DNA of 64,000 nucleotides from Siphlonurus alternatus (lineage: Eukaryota > Arthropoda > Insecta > Ephemeroptera > Siphlonuridae). Location: positions 18,539,971-18,603,970 of the forward strand of contig OX463785.1 of assembly GCA_949825025.1 (NCBI GenBank), in the 5' to 3' direction. Every line of letters begins with the position of its first letter. The stretch's first letter is position 1. The position numbers were made by a program, and so were the translations under genes. The notes beneath the pieces are model-generated. The model ran no database searches. It was given only the letters and a program-made list of their open reading frames with translations, and had not been told where the DNA came from. Of the stretch, positions 14,480 through 27,368 are shown one piece after another.

Positions 14480-14600
14480 GATGGTCGGTGCAGCATGCTA
14501 CCACCAAGATCTGCACCGACGGCGGCTCCAGGTAGGCTGATGAGGCCCAGACCCTTCAGCGCTCACCGTCTCCTACTCACCGGAACCTTACATACAGCAT
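14480..14600 (+). other. GC-rich island with a 10-bp perfect stem
   Basis: GTCGGTGCAG near 14486 and CTGCACCGAC near 14510 form a perfect 10-bp stem around a 14-16 nt loop. GCGGCTCCAGG and a CTGATGAG segment follow. It stands out from the AT-rich flanks and has no open frame of note. It may be a SINE-like fragment or a structured RNA; I cannot decide. Confidence 0.25.
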
Positions 14601-14752
14601 CGTGCATAACCCAATCAATCATGCAGATCAAAAACATTGCATAATATGCATTACAATTATAGATTTATTATTATTTTTTACGCAACTTCAGATTTTATTT
14701 TGAGGTAAAATTCTAATAACGTTCACAAAGCACAGTATGAAATTTGTTCAAC

Positions 14753-15145
14753 TTAAGGTAGAGATAACGCCGAACAGCTGATCGACGTAATGCCCTTTGA
14801 TTAACATGTAAACCTTAGCAAATTGACAAAAATTCTGAAATTTTTTTGAGAGGCAGATATTAGTGCCTAAAAGCCATAGAAAAAATTTCAAAACGATTTA
14901 ACGAGCCGATTTTTTTTAATTGATTTTTTTAATTTTCAGCATAGGGCTTTCCCATGGAGAGCCAAACTAAAAAATTAATTTAAAAAAATCGGCTCGTTAA
15001 ATGTTTTTGAAACTTTTGCTATGGCTTTTAGGCACTAATATCTGCCTCTCAAAAAAATTTGAGAATTTTTGTCAATTTGCTAAGGCTTACATGTTAATCA
15101 AAGGGGATTACGTCGAACAGCTGTTCGACGTTATCTCTACCTTAA
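14753..15145 (-). mobile_element. 393-bp palindromic MITE, TTAA-flanked, copy 2
   Basis: Same length and TTAA ends as 3362-3754 but inserted in the opposite orientation: its left end (AACGCCGAACAGCTGATCGA) is the inverse of the right end of copy 1. The two copies differ at only scattered positions by eye, so both insertions are fairly recent. The open frame starting at 15001 is repeat-derived. Confidence 0.8.
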
Positions 15146-17619
15146 TATACAAATTATGTTTGTGGGGTTGTGTATTCAGTCATTCAGTGTACTGTATTAT
15201 ATTGGTATGTGGGAAGTATGATACACAGTACTGCATGCATCATACATTGTAAAGTTAGTAACTATTGTAACTATTATACGATTTTACTATAGCTATAGTA
15301 AATATATAATAATATAGATGAATAATAATGAACCTTTTATATATTTATAAAATTTCTGAGAAATATAAAATAATATAGTGTTTCAATTAAATAAATTAAT
15401 TATAAACAATAAAATAATTTTCATAGAAGAAGAATTGTTTGAATGGTGAATGACATGTAGATAAACAATGGTTAACCACAATGTTATATACGGGAAAGAA
15501 TGACGTCATACGTAATGAGAATAACCATTAAAAAGTAGCAACACAGGACGACGACACTACAAAATTGTCATTCATAAAAAAAACAACGTATTACTGTAGT
15601 AAGCGGAACAATAAATATATAGGAAATTTAATGTTGTTTATTATTGATATTGATGTTATTGCATTATTTATTTATTATCTGGCATCGTATTAAGTTCAAC
15701 TTGATATTATAGCACTTGCATAGCCACCATTTGCTACACGACATTAGGAATTTTCCCTAACTGCATTGATTATAATATAATTGAATTTGTCTTCAATTGT
15801 CAATTAAAAAATTCTACATTGTTTGCAGTATACGTTATTTTTAAAATATTCAATATAATACTGTATTATTTTGGTAAAAAAAAAATTTCCTTTTACATAT
15901 TTTTATTAAAGCTGTTACTTTTTTTATATAATAAAAAAATTCTTTGTTCTATATAAACGTGATATTTTGAAATAAAATTATTATCAGTATTATTTAAATG
16001 TGAAAACTAAAAAAAGTTTTAAATTGGGTCACACAAAAACTAAAAGGTGTAGAAGAAAATGTCCTTGAATATACTTTTGCCATGCTGTTATGAGAGATAG
16101 CCGTGGGTTTAAAAAAAAACTATTTTTATGCAAAAACACATTTCAAATTTCCAGCAATTAAATTCTTGCAAAAAAATTACAAAAAATCTATGCGAAACAT
16201 CTATGACTGTTTCATGATGTGAAATATTATATTTAAATTTCTAATTAGTTTTATATTTCTTTATTTAAAGCATACTGTAAATTGGCTAAGCTTTAAAACT
16301 AACATTAAATGAAATAAATAAATGTAAGAAAATAGTGACAAATTTTTATTTATTTATTTCCCACTTTGCCCCCCTTTGAAGCACCTTAAAAATTATTCAC
16401 TGTAAAAGAAAAATATTTAAAGTCAAAGAATTATACACACTGTATTGCATGGAATGAAATAAATACTGCGGCGTAGACAAAGGGTACGTGGGGTATCTAG
16501 GGTTTCTCCCACCTCACCACCCCAAATTGACCGTGATATATTATATACGGAAAAACACGTGAGTCCACCCTTGAGTTTTTTGGCAAAACCCACCCCAATT
16601 ATAATTTTTCCCCTTACCTAAACCATGCACTGAAATAATTAATTTATATATACATTTCTGTGATAATGCACGGTAATACATTTTATTATAAAATTCTTTA
16701 AATAATATTGTATGTATAACCATACTACAAGTTATATTGTTATTATTTTTATATACTTTATATAGAATTATAAATATATCAATAAACATTTTATTTATTT
16801 ATATACAATATATCATCATCAAAGTATAATATTTTCATTTTATATAAAAGTATTTTCGCAAATAAAATTCTCACACAGATATTATATGACAGATGTTTTG
16901 TTATTATTATCATAATAAATAATATACCATGAGAAAATTTTAATAAAAATAATAATAAATATAAAAAATAATATTTCAAGTCAAGTTATACCTGATTTTA
17001 TACTACTCATGTTTTTTTTATATATATTGCAATATCATCTAGTACACGACGTACTCTATTTTATATTTGAATATTATTTTAATACTTTTTTGTATTATTT
17101 TTTTTCTTTCTTTTTTTTTTTTCTTTTTTTTTCTCTTCATCTGTCTACGATATTTTTGTGAATAGAAAGAATGAAATTTAAGATGCTTCTTGTCAACCAG
17201 CAAAAATACTCGCTCAAATCTCTTTTATATATAATAATATCTATGGAGAAAGAACTTCCCCGCCCTATATATTATAATGCTATAGACATGGTCGTTTCGT
17301 TTATACAGTACAGCACATACACAATACACACGTGTAGTAAAATCCTATATAAGAACTTTTGCAAAATAGAAACGATAGAAGAAGAAAAAAAAAATTTGCT
17401 ATGTATAAGAAAAATAGGCAGGTGGGGTTATGGCTGGTTTTACTTCTTTTGTTAGACCTCTATACTTGATCTATATATTATAATAACTCATATAGGTTTA
17501 ACTTATATTATTATATTAATGATAAGATTTTATATATTAGAGGTTCTTCTAATGTTAGGTTAAAGTATAACTTGCCCCTAGTTTTTACGTCTTGTTGTCT
17601 GTGCAATAAGAAGCAAATA

Positions 17620-17633
17620 GGGGGGGGGGGGGG
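17620..17633. repeat. poly(G) run
   Basis: Fourteen consecutive G residues, unusual in such an AT-rich setting; a likely source of sequencing or assembly length error. Confidence 0.9.
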
Positions 17634-18425
17634 CTCCACGTGTATATTGAGAATCTGTCTCTCTTTTCTCCCTCTTATTTTCAACTCTCCCTAAGTAAAA
17701 TTTACTACGCAGTACAAATTTTGTATTTATTTTCTTTAACGTATTCTCTCATAAAATCCAGTAGAAAATTTGTGCTATTCTTATATTTTAAGATCACAAA
17801 AAAAAAAATATATTGGGAAAAATTATTGAATTATACGAAATTTATAATAAAGCTCTTTTAAAGCTTATTATAAACGTACGTCATATATTTAGATGATTTA
17901 AGGGAAGGTTCATTTCCTTATTAAATATTTATATCAAAAATTTTACATGAAAACCAGCGATTTGTATGTTAAGCTTTTTAGAATTTTTATTTTTATTTCT
18001 TTTTTTTGCAAAATAATAATCTCTTCTCAAAAGAAGGGACATCGAATATTCAAAACTTACAACTTCATCTGAAATTGTATAGTCCACCCCAACCCCCCTT
18101 CGTAAATATAAGTTATAAATGATGGCTATTGATTTGTAACAAAGCTGCAACAGAGTACGGTTAACTGAAAAATTAGGAACTATTATTAGACTAAAGGTAT
18201 ACAATAAGCATCAATCTATTAGTATTTTCGTAGTGAACAGAAGTGTCCAAAAACTACAGTACTGTCATAAAATTCAAGTCAATCATTTTTTTTTAATCCC
18301 CCAACATTAACTAAAAGAGCTTCAGTAAAAACAATAGAAAAAAAATATTTTATACATTTCATTTTATTATTCAGTGCATGGAGATTAACTCTTAAAAAAT
18401 GCGTTTTGTACAATTATAAGAAATG

Positions 18426-18540
18426 TGTTCGTAAATATACAATTAGAAAATTATCAATTATTTTAATATCCTTATGTTCCCTAGCTGTATAACATAAGGT
18501 TCATCTGATTCATGGATCGATCATGCATTTACGAACAGAT
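18426..18540. repeat. fold-back element, CTGTTCGTAAA family, copy 2
   Basis: GTGTTCGTAAATATAC at the left and CATTTACGAACAGATC at the right are inverted termini shared with 6288-6385, 26249-26396 and 51210-51330. The interior holds another inverted pair (TTATGTTCC...GTATAACATAA). No coding capacity. Confidence 0.5.
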
Positions 18541-19744
18541 CTATTGTTGGTTTTCGCAGTTGGTTTATAAATTGAGGCAATTGACAAATTTAGATTATTA
18601 ATTACGTTATATAACATATGTACTAGTGCATTCAAAGATATAAAAATGTACTGTTGCACTTTCATATCTTAAAGAATTCATATCATCAGCGAAATTTGCT
18701 TCCTAGTGCTAATTATACTCAATGTAAAATAACATCGTTGTCAGTAAGGTCTATTTTAGTATGCTACATGGTGAAAAGTTGATACATATGATATTGTGAC
18801 AGTTCTATATTTAGTAATGAGACACGTTTGCACTTTTACTAAGTGATAACAACAATCAAAACGAATTGTTATCAACTTTGTTAACATTGTTGCAATATTA
18901 TTACACTTTAGATTAAAACATTGTTTAAATTTTAAAATGTATTTTAAAAAAGCAAAAACAAAAATTAGTGATTGTTAAATACGTAATTTATTATTATGTA
19001 GAGTATCTACTTATGTGTGGAAAATATTATTATTACGTATAATTACATTTTTTTTTCATACAAAGGAAAAAGAGATAATTATGTTATTATACTGAAAATT
19101 AAATGAGAAATGCACAATGAATTCAACATAATTAAATTGTAATTGGTGAATTTATTTTACAGCATAGTACATTATACAGTATAATTTTCTTCTTTTCTTT
19201 TTATTATATAAATAAAAATGAAGGAAAAAAAAACGCAAAAATATTTCAAATACATAAATAATATATTATTATATATTTTGACAGAAGATATGCTTTTATC
19301 AGAAAACCATTACATTTAAAATTTTGTTAATATAGTGGTGCGGGGTGCCCTCATTCCTTATTTAAATTACATTGCGGTCAATTTTTTAACTACTCTCGGT
19401 TTACGTCTATAATATAGAAGTACTTCATAAAAAATGTTACAATTACCGTCATTAATTTATCTATAAAAACACTTATGAAAAATAAAAATTTAATAAAGAG
19501 TATTATTATATACGATATTTATAACTACCTGTTTTTTTTTAAATAATTACTCTTTTTCAATTAAATTAATTAAATCTTTTATTTTCATAATTCTAAAAAT
19601 AAAAATTAATTAAATAACAATTGTATAATATCATTAAAATTTAGTTTACAAATAGTCATTATACGTATTATAGTATTGGTTATTATTACACACAGTATTA
19701 TGAGAAAGGGGGGGTAAAAAAAAAAGAAAAAGTTACGTATATTC

Positions 19745-20280
19745 CACTGCAAACTGCGGCTCTGTAGCTTTTGCTCCCCCATTACGTTATTTTGCTCGGA
19801 GCTGTTCGTTGGTTGCTTCGTATCAACTCTCTGGTTCGTTTTCCTCCTCCTCGCACAAGCAGCGCAAGCACAGAGCGTACACACACCACTGTTGAATGTA
19901 CTGACTATGGTCAGTACTTGCTTACTGCCGCCTCTCTGTCTATTTTTCTTTTACACTCTCTGTTTCAATCTTTTACTCAAATTATTTTTTTTTTAATGTT
20001 TTTTCAATATCCTACGTTCTCTCTCAAACTTACTGTCCCTTTTTCTCTGTCTCATTTTTTTTTCTCATTCTATTTTTTAATATCTCTCGATTCTTCACTG
20101 ACTCTGTCTTTATTTTTTACTATCACTCTGTTTCGGTAATTTTTTTCTTTCAATTCACTCTGTTTTACTATTTTCCAAGAGTCTACTCTGTTTCATTTAT
20201 AGTAAACCTACTCTTTTTTTTTGTCTATCTCTTTCACTCTGTTTCTGCTTTCTCGTTTCCGTTCGCTCATACAATCTCAG
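19745..20280. other. GC-richer island followed by CTCTGTTTC-rich tract
   Basis: Positions 19745-19940 are CpG-rich (TGCTCGGAGC, CCTCGCACAAGCAGCGC). The next ~330 bp carry several irregularly spaced CTCTGTTTC / CTCTGTTTTA words in a pyrimidine-rich strand. No protein is recognised in any frame. A promoter or an old repeat are both possible. Confidence 0.25.
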
Positions 20281-21707
20281 TCAAATTATTTTTTTTTTTA
20301 CCCAATTTCTCTGTCACTCCTTCCCCCCCTCTCTCTTTCATTATACTAAAATTATTCGCACGTGCACAAATTATGTAGTCATGCCGGTATATTAAACACA
20401 ACTTACTTACAATTAATAATGTTTCATATAAATAAAATATCATTATGGTAATAGTAAAAATATTATTACACTGTTTTTTTTTTTTCATATACCCGCGGCG
20501 TATGCAAAGCTTGCTTATCGTAAGATTTAATTTAAAAATAAATATTTATAAATTTACGTAATACTACAGTAATTTGTAATACTACAGTTATAATGGTAAA
20601 AAAAAAATGTAAAAAAAATATTGTTTACCTAAAAAAAAATGTTACTAATTTAAATTTAGAAATTTTCAAGTAAATTGCGTAAATTGCCATATTTTTTTCT
20701 AGTATGTTTACGAGAGTAATTTAAAAAAATATTACAAAAATATGCAACGTAATCAAATAAAGTGCTTATTCAGCCATGCATTTATACGTACGGTAGTAAT
20801 TATGGTTGACTATAGAAGCAACAAAACACGTTTATTATAGTATACTGAACATTCCAAAAATAACTTTTTTTTTTTTAATTTTTTAGTAATTTTATATTCA
20901 ACACAGAATTGTAAAAAAGAACGTCGCTATGCTTTACATATAAAGAAAATCTATTTAAAAAAGTGTAGAAAAATAATTAATTAATAAATATTATATTATA
21001 AAAAAAAATACTAAAAATTAACGAATACATTTATCATAAATATCAATTTATTAAGACTCTCTTATCGTCATACCATGCCGAGATACACATGATGCAAATA
21101 ATATTTTATCAATGAATTTTTTTTTAAAAAAAAAAGATAAAAATACAAACGAATTACGATTAAGTAATTTATACGTTAATTGATATCTAATTATAAACAA
21201 TGTCAATAACCTTTAAATTAGGGAAAATATTAATATAAATTAATAATATAATGCAATATTAATACTATTTTATGAACTGTTTACATTGTCGTATATAATA
21301 ATGTAACCTTATCTATTTTAGAAGACCATAAACAGTACATAAAGAGCTTCATATTCATAGCTAAAGATCCTAAATAAACAATTTTGTATTATAATGTATG
21401 GTCATTATAATGATTATAATGTAATACAGTTTATACATTATATATATATACTGTATGTGATATAAAATTAGAATTTATAAATAACATTTTAACTAAACAA
21501 AATCACACTAAAAATTTTACACTACAATCAAGAAATATAATATATTTATAATCAAAAACATTTTCAATTTAGCAATGTGCATTGCATTCATGCGTGAAAT
21601 GTTTTATTTATTTATAATAACTATAATTTAGAATATATCATATAATCATCATTTGCACACTATTAAGTTGATTTAAATACAAATAGAATACATAAAATGA
21701 TTGCGTA

Positions 21708-21747
21708 TCATAAGATTTTACCAAAATCGGTGACCCCAAAATCTTAT
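21708..21747. repeat. small hairpin
   Basis: CATAAGATTTT and AAAATCTTATG are perfect 11-bp inverted repeats around an 18-nt spacer. Likely a remnant of a fold-back element. Confidence 0.5.
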
Positions 21748-22429
21748 GATTATTTAAACTAATTAAAAATAAAATATTCTTAAAATAATTAAAATTAATA
21801 ACAAAACTGACATTAAATTATAATCGATAAATATTCTGAATGACAGAAAATAATTTTTGTAAACATTGACGTAATGTTATTTTAAACTTTGAAATAATCA
21901 TAACAAAAAAGTTTTATAATAAGCTTTTCGTAAACGTAATACCGGTATTGCATTACGTGGATTTACTGTAGGGTAGGCCTAATAACATTGCCTTACAACC
22001 TTTAATACTGTCGATATGTTTTTAGTTTGACAGTTCTAACCTTACGTCACTGTAAAGCATGGAGTGTTACTTTTAATACTCCAAACTTGACAGAATAATT
22101 CTACTTTACGATACTTTGTATATTTTAAATGTTGTATATTATAATCTAGTTTGTATATAAAGTTAAATTTTGGACAAATTTGACGGCCATATTGGTGGAA
22201 CCAGGCAAATACTCTTATGAAAAGAGGGAGAGAAAGAGAAAAAAAAGACCCCCACCTCTTTTTCTCTATACTACTCTTGCGTGTTTTTCGTATAGAAAAA
22301 GATTGGTTAGGATGGATGGATGGTAAAAACATTTTCATGTTTTTAACAAAAACTGTAGTTAAATGAAAGTAAATTAAAATAACTTACCTGTTATCAAACT
22401 TGGTATAAATCCTATAGTACACAGAATGC

Positions 22430-22640
22430 AGAGTAAAAACGATCGAGGAGCCATAAATTTACAGTCATCAAGACTAAGTTATCGGAGAAAACACACTAGC
22501 ACAGATCTAGCCTCACGCCGCCATACAACTTTTGTGAGTAGCTCAACATTTTGCCGCTTCACCCACCTGGCGCTGCTTGGAACCTCCCCGCCACTGCGGA
22601 TACGCTTTTCTAACAATCGGCTGCTACCCCCCTTTTTGTT
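22430..22640. other. GC-richer island, candidate promoter
   Basis: About 200 bp with CpG sites and a GCCGCCAT word (YY1-like; minus strand ATGGCGGC) near 22518. Short frames on both strands have no recognised similarity. Such islands often mark promoters in AT-rich animal genomes, but no gene can be attached to it here. Confidence 0.25.
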
Positions 22641-23724
22641 ACTTAATAAAGGCGCGATAATTTTTAAGTGTTTGTTTATTTTACACACGTATTCTTTGTC
22701 CTTTATAAGTTTGATACTTCAATGTGTTTCAATACTTTTAATGAATGATAATTAGAATGAATGTTTTTAAAGATAATAATGAGAGAGTAAAGAACAATTA
22801 ATTGTTAAAGTATTATGCAAATCATACAGAATAAACATAAACTAGTTGTAGATTTCATAAAAATTAATCTTATAAATACCTAATTTTATAAAAATAATAA
22901 ATTTATTATATATACAATTCCTTTAAAAATATATTAAAACAAAAATAAATAAGGCTTATTTATTATTTAATAAGGAATATTATTCAGTGAAATAATTTCT
23001 TAGCAATATAAATTGCCGGAAAGTATTGTACGTTTCAATGTTGAATTAATTTTAATATATATAATAATATGTTTATTGACATATATATATGCAATTACAA
23101 ATTATGTTCTATCTCTCGGTATATAAAATAATGTTCTTGTGTTTCGTTTATTATTATAATTATATAGAAAGAAGAAATATCTTGACTTGATCAGTGTTAG
23201 TCTATAATATGTACATTTTAACCAAATAAATGTTCCAATAAAATAATTTTTTAATAAAAAAATTAATACAATGTGTTGTATAATATATATTAATTATTAT
23301 ACATATATTTTTTTAAAATATATAGAAATTAATGCACTGCAAGCAGATTTGACAATTTTCCAAGATCATAAAATTAATATATATATATATAGTTTACTTT
23401 GCAATTAATTTTATTACAAAATAAATTATAAAGGATCGAGTTCGTCAACAATTTTAAATAAGCATTTATTTCCAAAAAAAATTACTATTTTGAAGATTTG
23501 ATCCTGTTTTGTGCAAAAAAAAAGTAAATAAATAAAGAAAATGAGGAAGTTAATTGGGTAATTATATCTGGATCACCCCTCAATTCATTCACAATTTTTT
23601 GGTCATCATAATATATATACATCATGCATTTACTGCAGTTTATTTTTATAATTTTCATTTTGAAAGTAAAATAAAAAAATATAGCTATATAACACTAAAT
23701 AAATTAACTTATAACTAGCTAGGG

Positions 23725-23880
23725 TTTGGATCCAGGGACGAGTTGGCTGGGGGGCTGCAGCCTACTCTGAAATTTTGGATTTAATATGAGCAACATTTCC
23801 CCCACTCAATTTTTTTTTTAACATTAGTCTTATATGGAGACAGCAGCCCCTCTCGAAATTTGGTTCTGATTCCGCGCCTG
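23725..23880. repeat. decayed repeat with GGATCC / CCGCGCCTG ends
   Basis: TTTGGATCCAGGGACGAG at the left and GATTCCGCGCCTGTTA at the right recall the termini CAGGGGCGGATCCAG ... TGGATCCGCGCCTG of the element at 43918-44100, so this is probably an older relative. No coding capacity. Confidence 0.4.
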
Positions 23881-24529
23881 TTATTAAAAATAATTAATAA
23901 TTATTCGTAGGTTATTGTACTTAACATTTTTATTTGGAAAATCGTTTACAGCAATGGAAAAATTCAGTACTATTGCAGAGTGAAACATTTACATACAATA
24001 ATTGACTACATTTGTTTACAGAAAGAAAAATCTTCATGTTTAATATTGCAACATAAGAATGAATTCAGCTTAATTTCTATAATGCTGAAAAAAAAAAAAA
24101 GGTTAAATACTTTATTATTATATGAATCAATAGCAAGTGAACAAAAATGCTAAAAATAACAATTGAATAGTCTAAAATTTAGGATACAAACAAACGAAAA
24201 GTTTGAAAAATTAAAAATTGTAGATTGATTTCTTGCTATATGACATTGCTTAGCCAAATGAAATACAAGTACGGAGCAAGCGATTGCAAAATAATTCTAT
24301 CAATTTGGGGGGTTGAATTACAGATTTATGAATACATCTTCTTTGCTCTTTTAGCACCATTAATGAACCAGGATACAATGAGATGATATTGCACTAAAAT
24401 TGAGCCTTCATAACTGAAATGAAATAATGAAAATAATAGTAACAGAACACAACAGAGCGTCAGAAAATTACTACTTAGAAAATTACATACTAGTTATTGA
24501 GAAACTTGAAAGGTCCTACTAAATTAGCA

Positions 24530-24628
24530 ATTAAGGTCATAAGCTCCACCCTTTTTTTGAACATGGTTCGAACTCAAATTAAATTTAAATCTGGTTCAAG
24601 TAGGGTACGTGGAGCTTACGGCCCTTAG
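24530..24628. repeat. fold-back element
   Basis: TTAAGGTCATAAGCTCCACC and the right end GTGGAGCTTACGGCCCTTA are inverted termini of about 20 bp, continuing imperfectly inward through GGTTCGAAC / GGTTCAAG. MITE-like, no coding capacity. Confidence 0.5.
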
Positions 24629-24862
24629 ACACACAAAATTAATAATGATGCCAACTTTTGTCTAAAAAAGAATTTTCATTCCATATCTGTATGGATAACA
24701 TATATTATATCAAAGTGTTGATACGTTCAAATGCCTTGTGGAATAATTATAATAAAATTATCCACTATAGGTTGTTGTTGATGATACCAAGACAGGAAAC
24801 TGACCTTTATTAGAAATTGGTTGACAAAGTAAAATTTTGTTTATTAAAATAATTTAATAAAT

Positions 24863-24864
<2 letters not shown>

Positions 24865-24954
<90 letters not shown>

Positions 24955-24958
24955 TATT
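24865..24958. repeat. (AT)n microsatellite
   Basis: About 94 bp of AT dinucleotide repeat with one break near the right end. It is self-complementary and prone to length change. Confidence 0.95.
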
Positions 24959-26248
24959 GAAAAATACCAAGAAAATTTAGATTGTTTTGTGAAATTATCT
25001 TAAAATTTTAAAATAGTTGCAGAACAATGTTTGATTTTTATATTTTAGCCTGCTAAAAATAGAAAAAAGAGCAGACGGGTTGGATTGTTCAGCATTAGAA
25101 AGAGGAGATCAGAGCCTCCATAAACGGGGTATGAACCCATGAGCTTAATTTAGCTTACCTTTCTTTTATGATGTGTAATAATTTTACACTTTGAATGCAT
25201 ATACACACAGTATTTAAATAATGTGCTTACTCAAGAAAAACACAGTGACAAAAAACACTAAATAAACAATATATAATTACTACTTTACTTATTTAGAAAA
25301 TTTGTCAACTTTGAAACTAAATTAACACGCAAATTTAGATTTGAAAGAAAAAAAGCACCCACTTTCAACATTACAGAATCACTTTAAAGATTACATAAGA
25401 ATCTACGTACAGATTTTGTCAAGATAATTGCAGTGCATAATTATAAAATTTTAATTGAATAATGAACAAAAAAAAAAATTGTTAAAAATTTATTGAAAAA
25501 AATAAACAAAAGGTCCAAAACTAAAAAAATAATAAAATAAAGAACTGAATGAAACAAAATATATTATATTTTATACGTATTCACATTTTTAATAAAAGCT
25601 AAATATTTTTGTTTTATCAACTTATTTTTAATATTCATTACAACATTCTTAAGGGTTATGTCATGTCAAAAGAAAAATTAAGACGATGCTAATAGGAAAA
25701 TAACAAATGCTTGAATTAATATATTTGTTATGCAAGTTTTCCTTGTTCAGAGTTACAATACACTGTATGAAAAATGCAGGGAAGTATGTGGCACAAAGTA
25801 AGAAATATCTAAGCTGAAAATGATGGGTATGTAATGTATGTATTATGATACTTATGAAGTCTTTAGAATCTTAAGAAATTTTTAATTTAGCAAATCTGTT
25901 GATAAATGGAGTAAAACTATCCTCTTAAAACGCTACTACAAAGAGCTTCAGAAATGTTAAACAACAGAGCTTGAATTGAAAGAAAATAACAAATTTTACA
26001 CATTTAAATTTGCAATTTCATTGCTGTAAGGAGAAAATTTGAAAAAAATAATTGAATCTTTACATGAGGGCTACAAACTTTGCTATAGAATGTGTATTTG
26101 TAAAGAGGACATGCCCCCCCTTGTCTCTTCTTTGTGAAAATATTCCCTTGCTAAGCAGAGATGTAAATTGTCTTTCAACATTCCTGAAGACTACAGTACA
26201 CAACTAACAGTTTCCACTCAAGGGAGTCACAGAAAAGTGAATAAGAGG

Positions 26249-26396
26249 CCTGTTCGTAAATCCTGTTTGGTGTACACTTTTACACCGTTTTCTTACACCA
26301 GCGCAGATGGTGGGGTAGGAAGTGCAGTGCAGATGACGTCACGATTTTTGTTCGTAAACTTGCTCAGAGTACACCGAGCAGGGTTTACGAACAGGC
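26249..26396. repeat. fold-back element in the PPIG 3' flank, CTGTTCGTAAA family, copy 3
   Basis: CCTGTTCGTAAATCCTG and CAGGGTTTACGAACAGG are inverted ends, and a GGTGTACAC block follows each inward. The interior carries a TGACGTCA-type site. It begins about 95 nt past the PPIG stop codon on the minus strand, so it probably lies in the 3' untranslated region. It shares ends with 51210-51330. Confidence 0.65.
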
Positions 26397-26491
26397 TTAA
26401 TGTAAACTTGTTTTCTATGTACTGCAGATATCTTATTTATGAATATCAAAGGAGGATTTACATCTCTCGCTACACCTGTGATTTGCAAGGT

Positions 26492-27368
26492 TCAGCGACG
26501 GTTACGAGAGCTCACAGAGCGTCTACGTCCCCCGCCCCTCTCCCTGCTACGACTCCTGCGACGCCTACGCCTTCGATCAGAACCCGACGATGAACTAGAT
26601 GACGACGAGCTTGAATGTTTCCGCGGAGACTTTTTAGGAGTGACGGAACGTTTTTTAGCAGGAGGAGAACTTGATCCTTTTCTTGGTGGTGAACTGTTTC
26701 TTGGTAGAGATTTCCTTGGACGAGGTGATCTTGAAATACGTTTTCTTGACGGAGGTGAGTAGCGTCGTCTTGGGGGAGATCTCGTCGGTCGTCGTCTCGG
26801 TGACCTTGAACGTCTTCGAGGCGGCGGAGAACGAGAACGTCTCATTGGTGGACGTCGACGTGGAGAGTTTGAACGTTTTCTCATTGGTGGACTCTCAGAA
26901 CGTTTCCTTTTAATAGGAGATTTGGAACGTTTTCTCGAGATAGGTGACTTTGAACGTTTTCTCAATGGTGGAGTTTCAGAACGCTTTCTCATTACGATAG
27001 GAGACTTGGAAGGTTTCCTGACGGGTGACTTGGAACTTTTTCTCATTGGGGGAGACTCTGAGCCCTTTCTTGACCTGTCACGACGCTCTGCTTCCTTCCT
27101 CATTTCTAGTTTGGCCAGCTCGGCTTTGCGAAGTTCCTCCAGCACTTTCTGTTTATATGCCAGGCGCTTGGCGATCTCTGCCTCGTCCAGCTTGTCTCCC
27201 AAGTCAACGCCCTTGCTGGGACTGTCCGTCTCAGAGTCCTCAGTGGGAGAGTCTTCCTGGCCGTTGGTGGGCTTGGCGTGCACGACTGCAGCGGACTTGA
27301 GCAGAGAAGTGCTGATTTCGCCTTCTTCCTCAGATGAATCATCCTTCTCTGGTGCAGTCACAGCCACC
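26492..27368 (-). CDS. PPIG: PPIG terminal coding exon: RS domain
   Basis: Encodes the last ~292 codons. It begins after an acceptor (TTCCCAG) with [17 protein letters not shown], runs through an E/K/R-rich helix ([18 protein letters not shown]) and ends in arginine-serine repeats plus a poly-serine block before the stop. The RS section is an imperfect in-frame tandem repeat at DNA level (R-K-R-S-x-S-P units), so length variation between individuals is likely. Frames on the other strand here are shadows. Confidence 0.94.

Larger units (their letters stand above)
1..26247. other. AT-rich gene-poor region, no gene recognised
   Basis: I find no exon with recognisable protein similarity on either strand. 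Open frames here are short and made of simple repeats or low-complexity AT-rich codons. The stretch holds microsatellites, fold-back elements (listed separately) and four GC-richer islands near 7.92-8.11, 13.9-14.1, 19.75-19.95 and 22.43-22.64 kb. It lies 3' of the cyclophilin gene, so it may be intergenic or a long intron of a gene outside the window. Outside the listed repeats I see nothing I can name. Confidence 0.6.

Noticed and set aside
14537..14544. CTGATGAG as a hammerhead ribozyme core
   Set aside because: No GAAA follows at a workable distance and no stem II can be drawn, so the core is incomplete.
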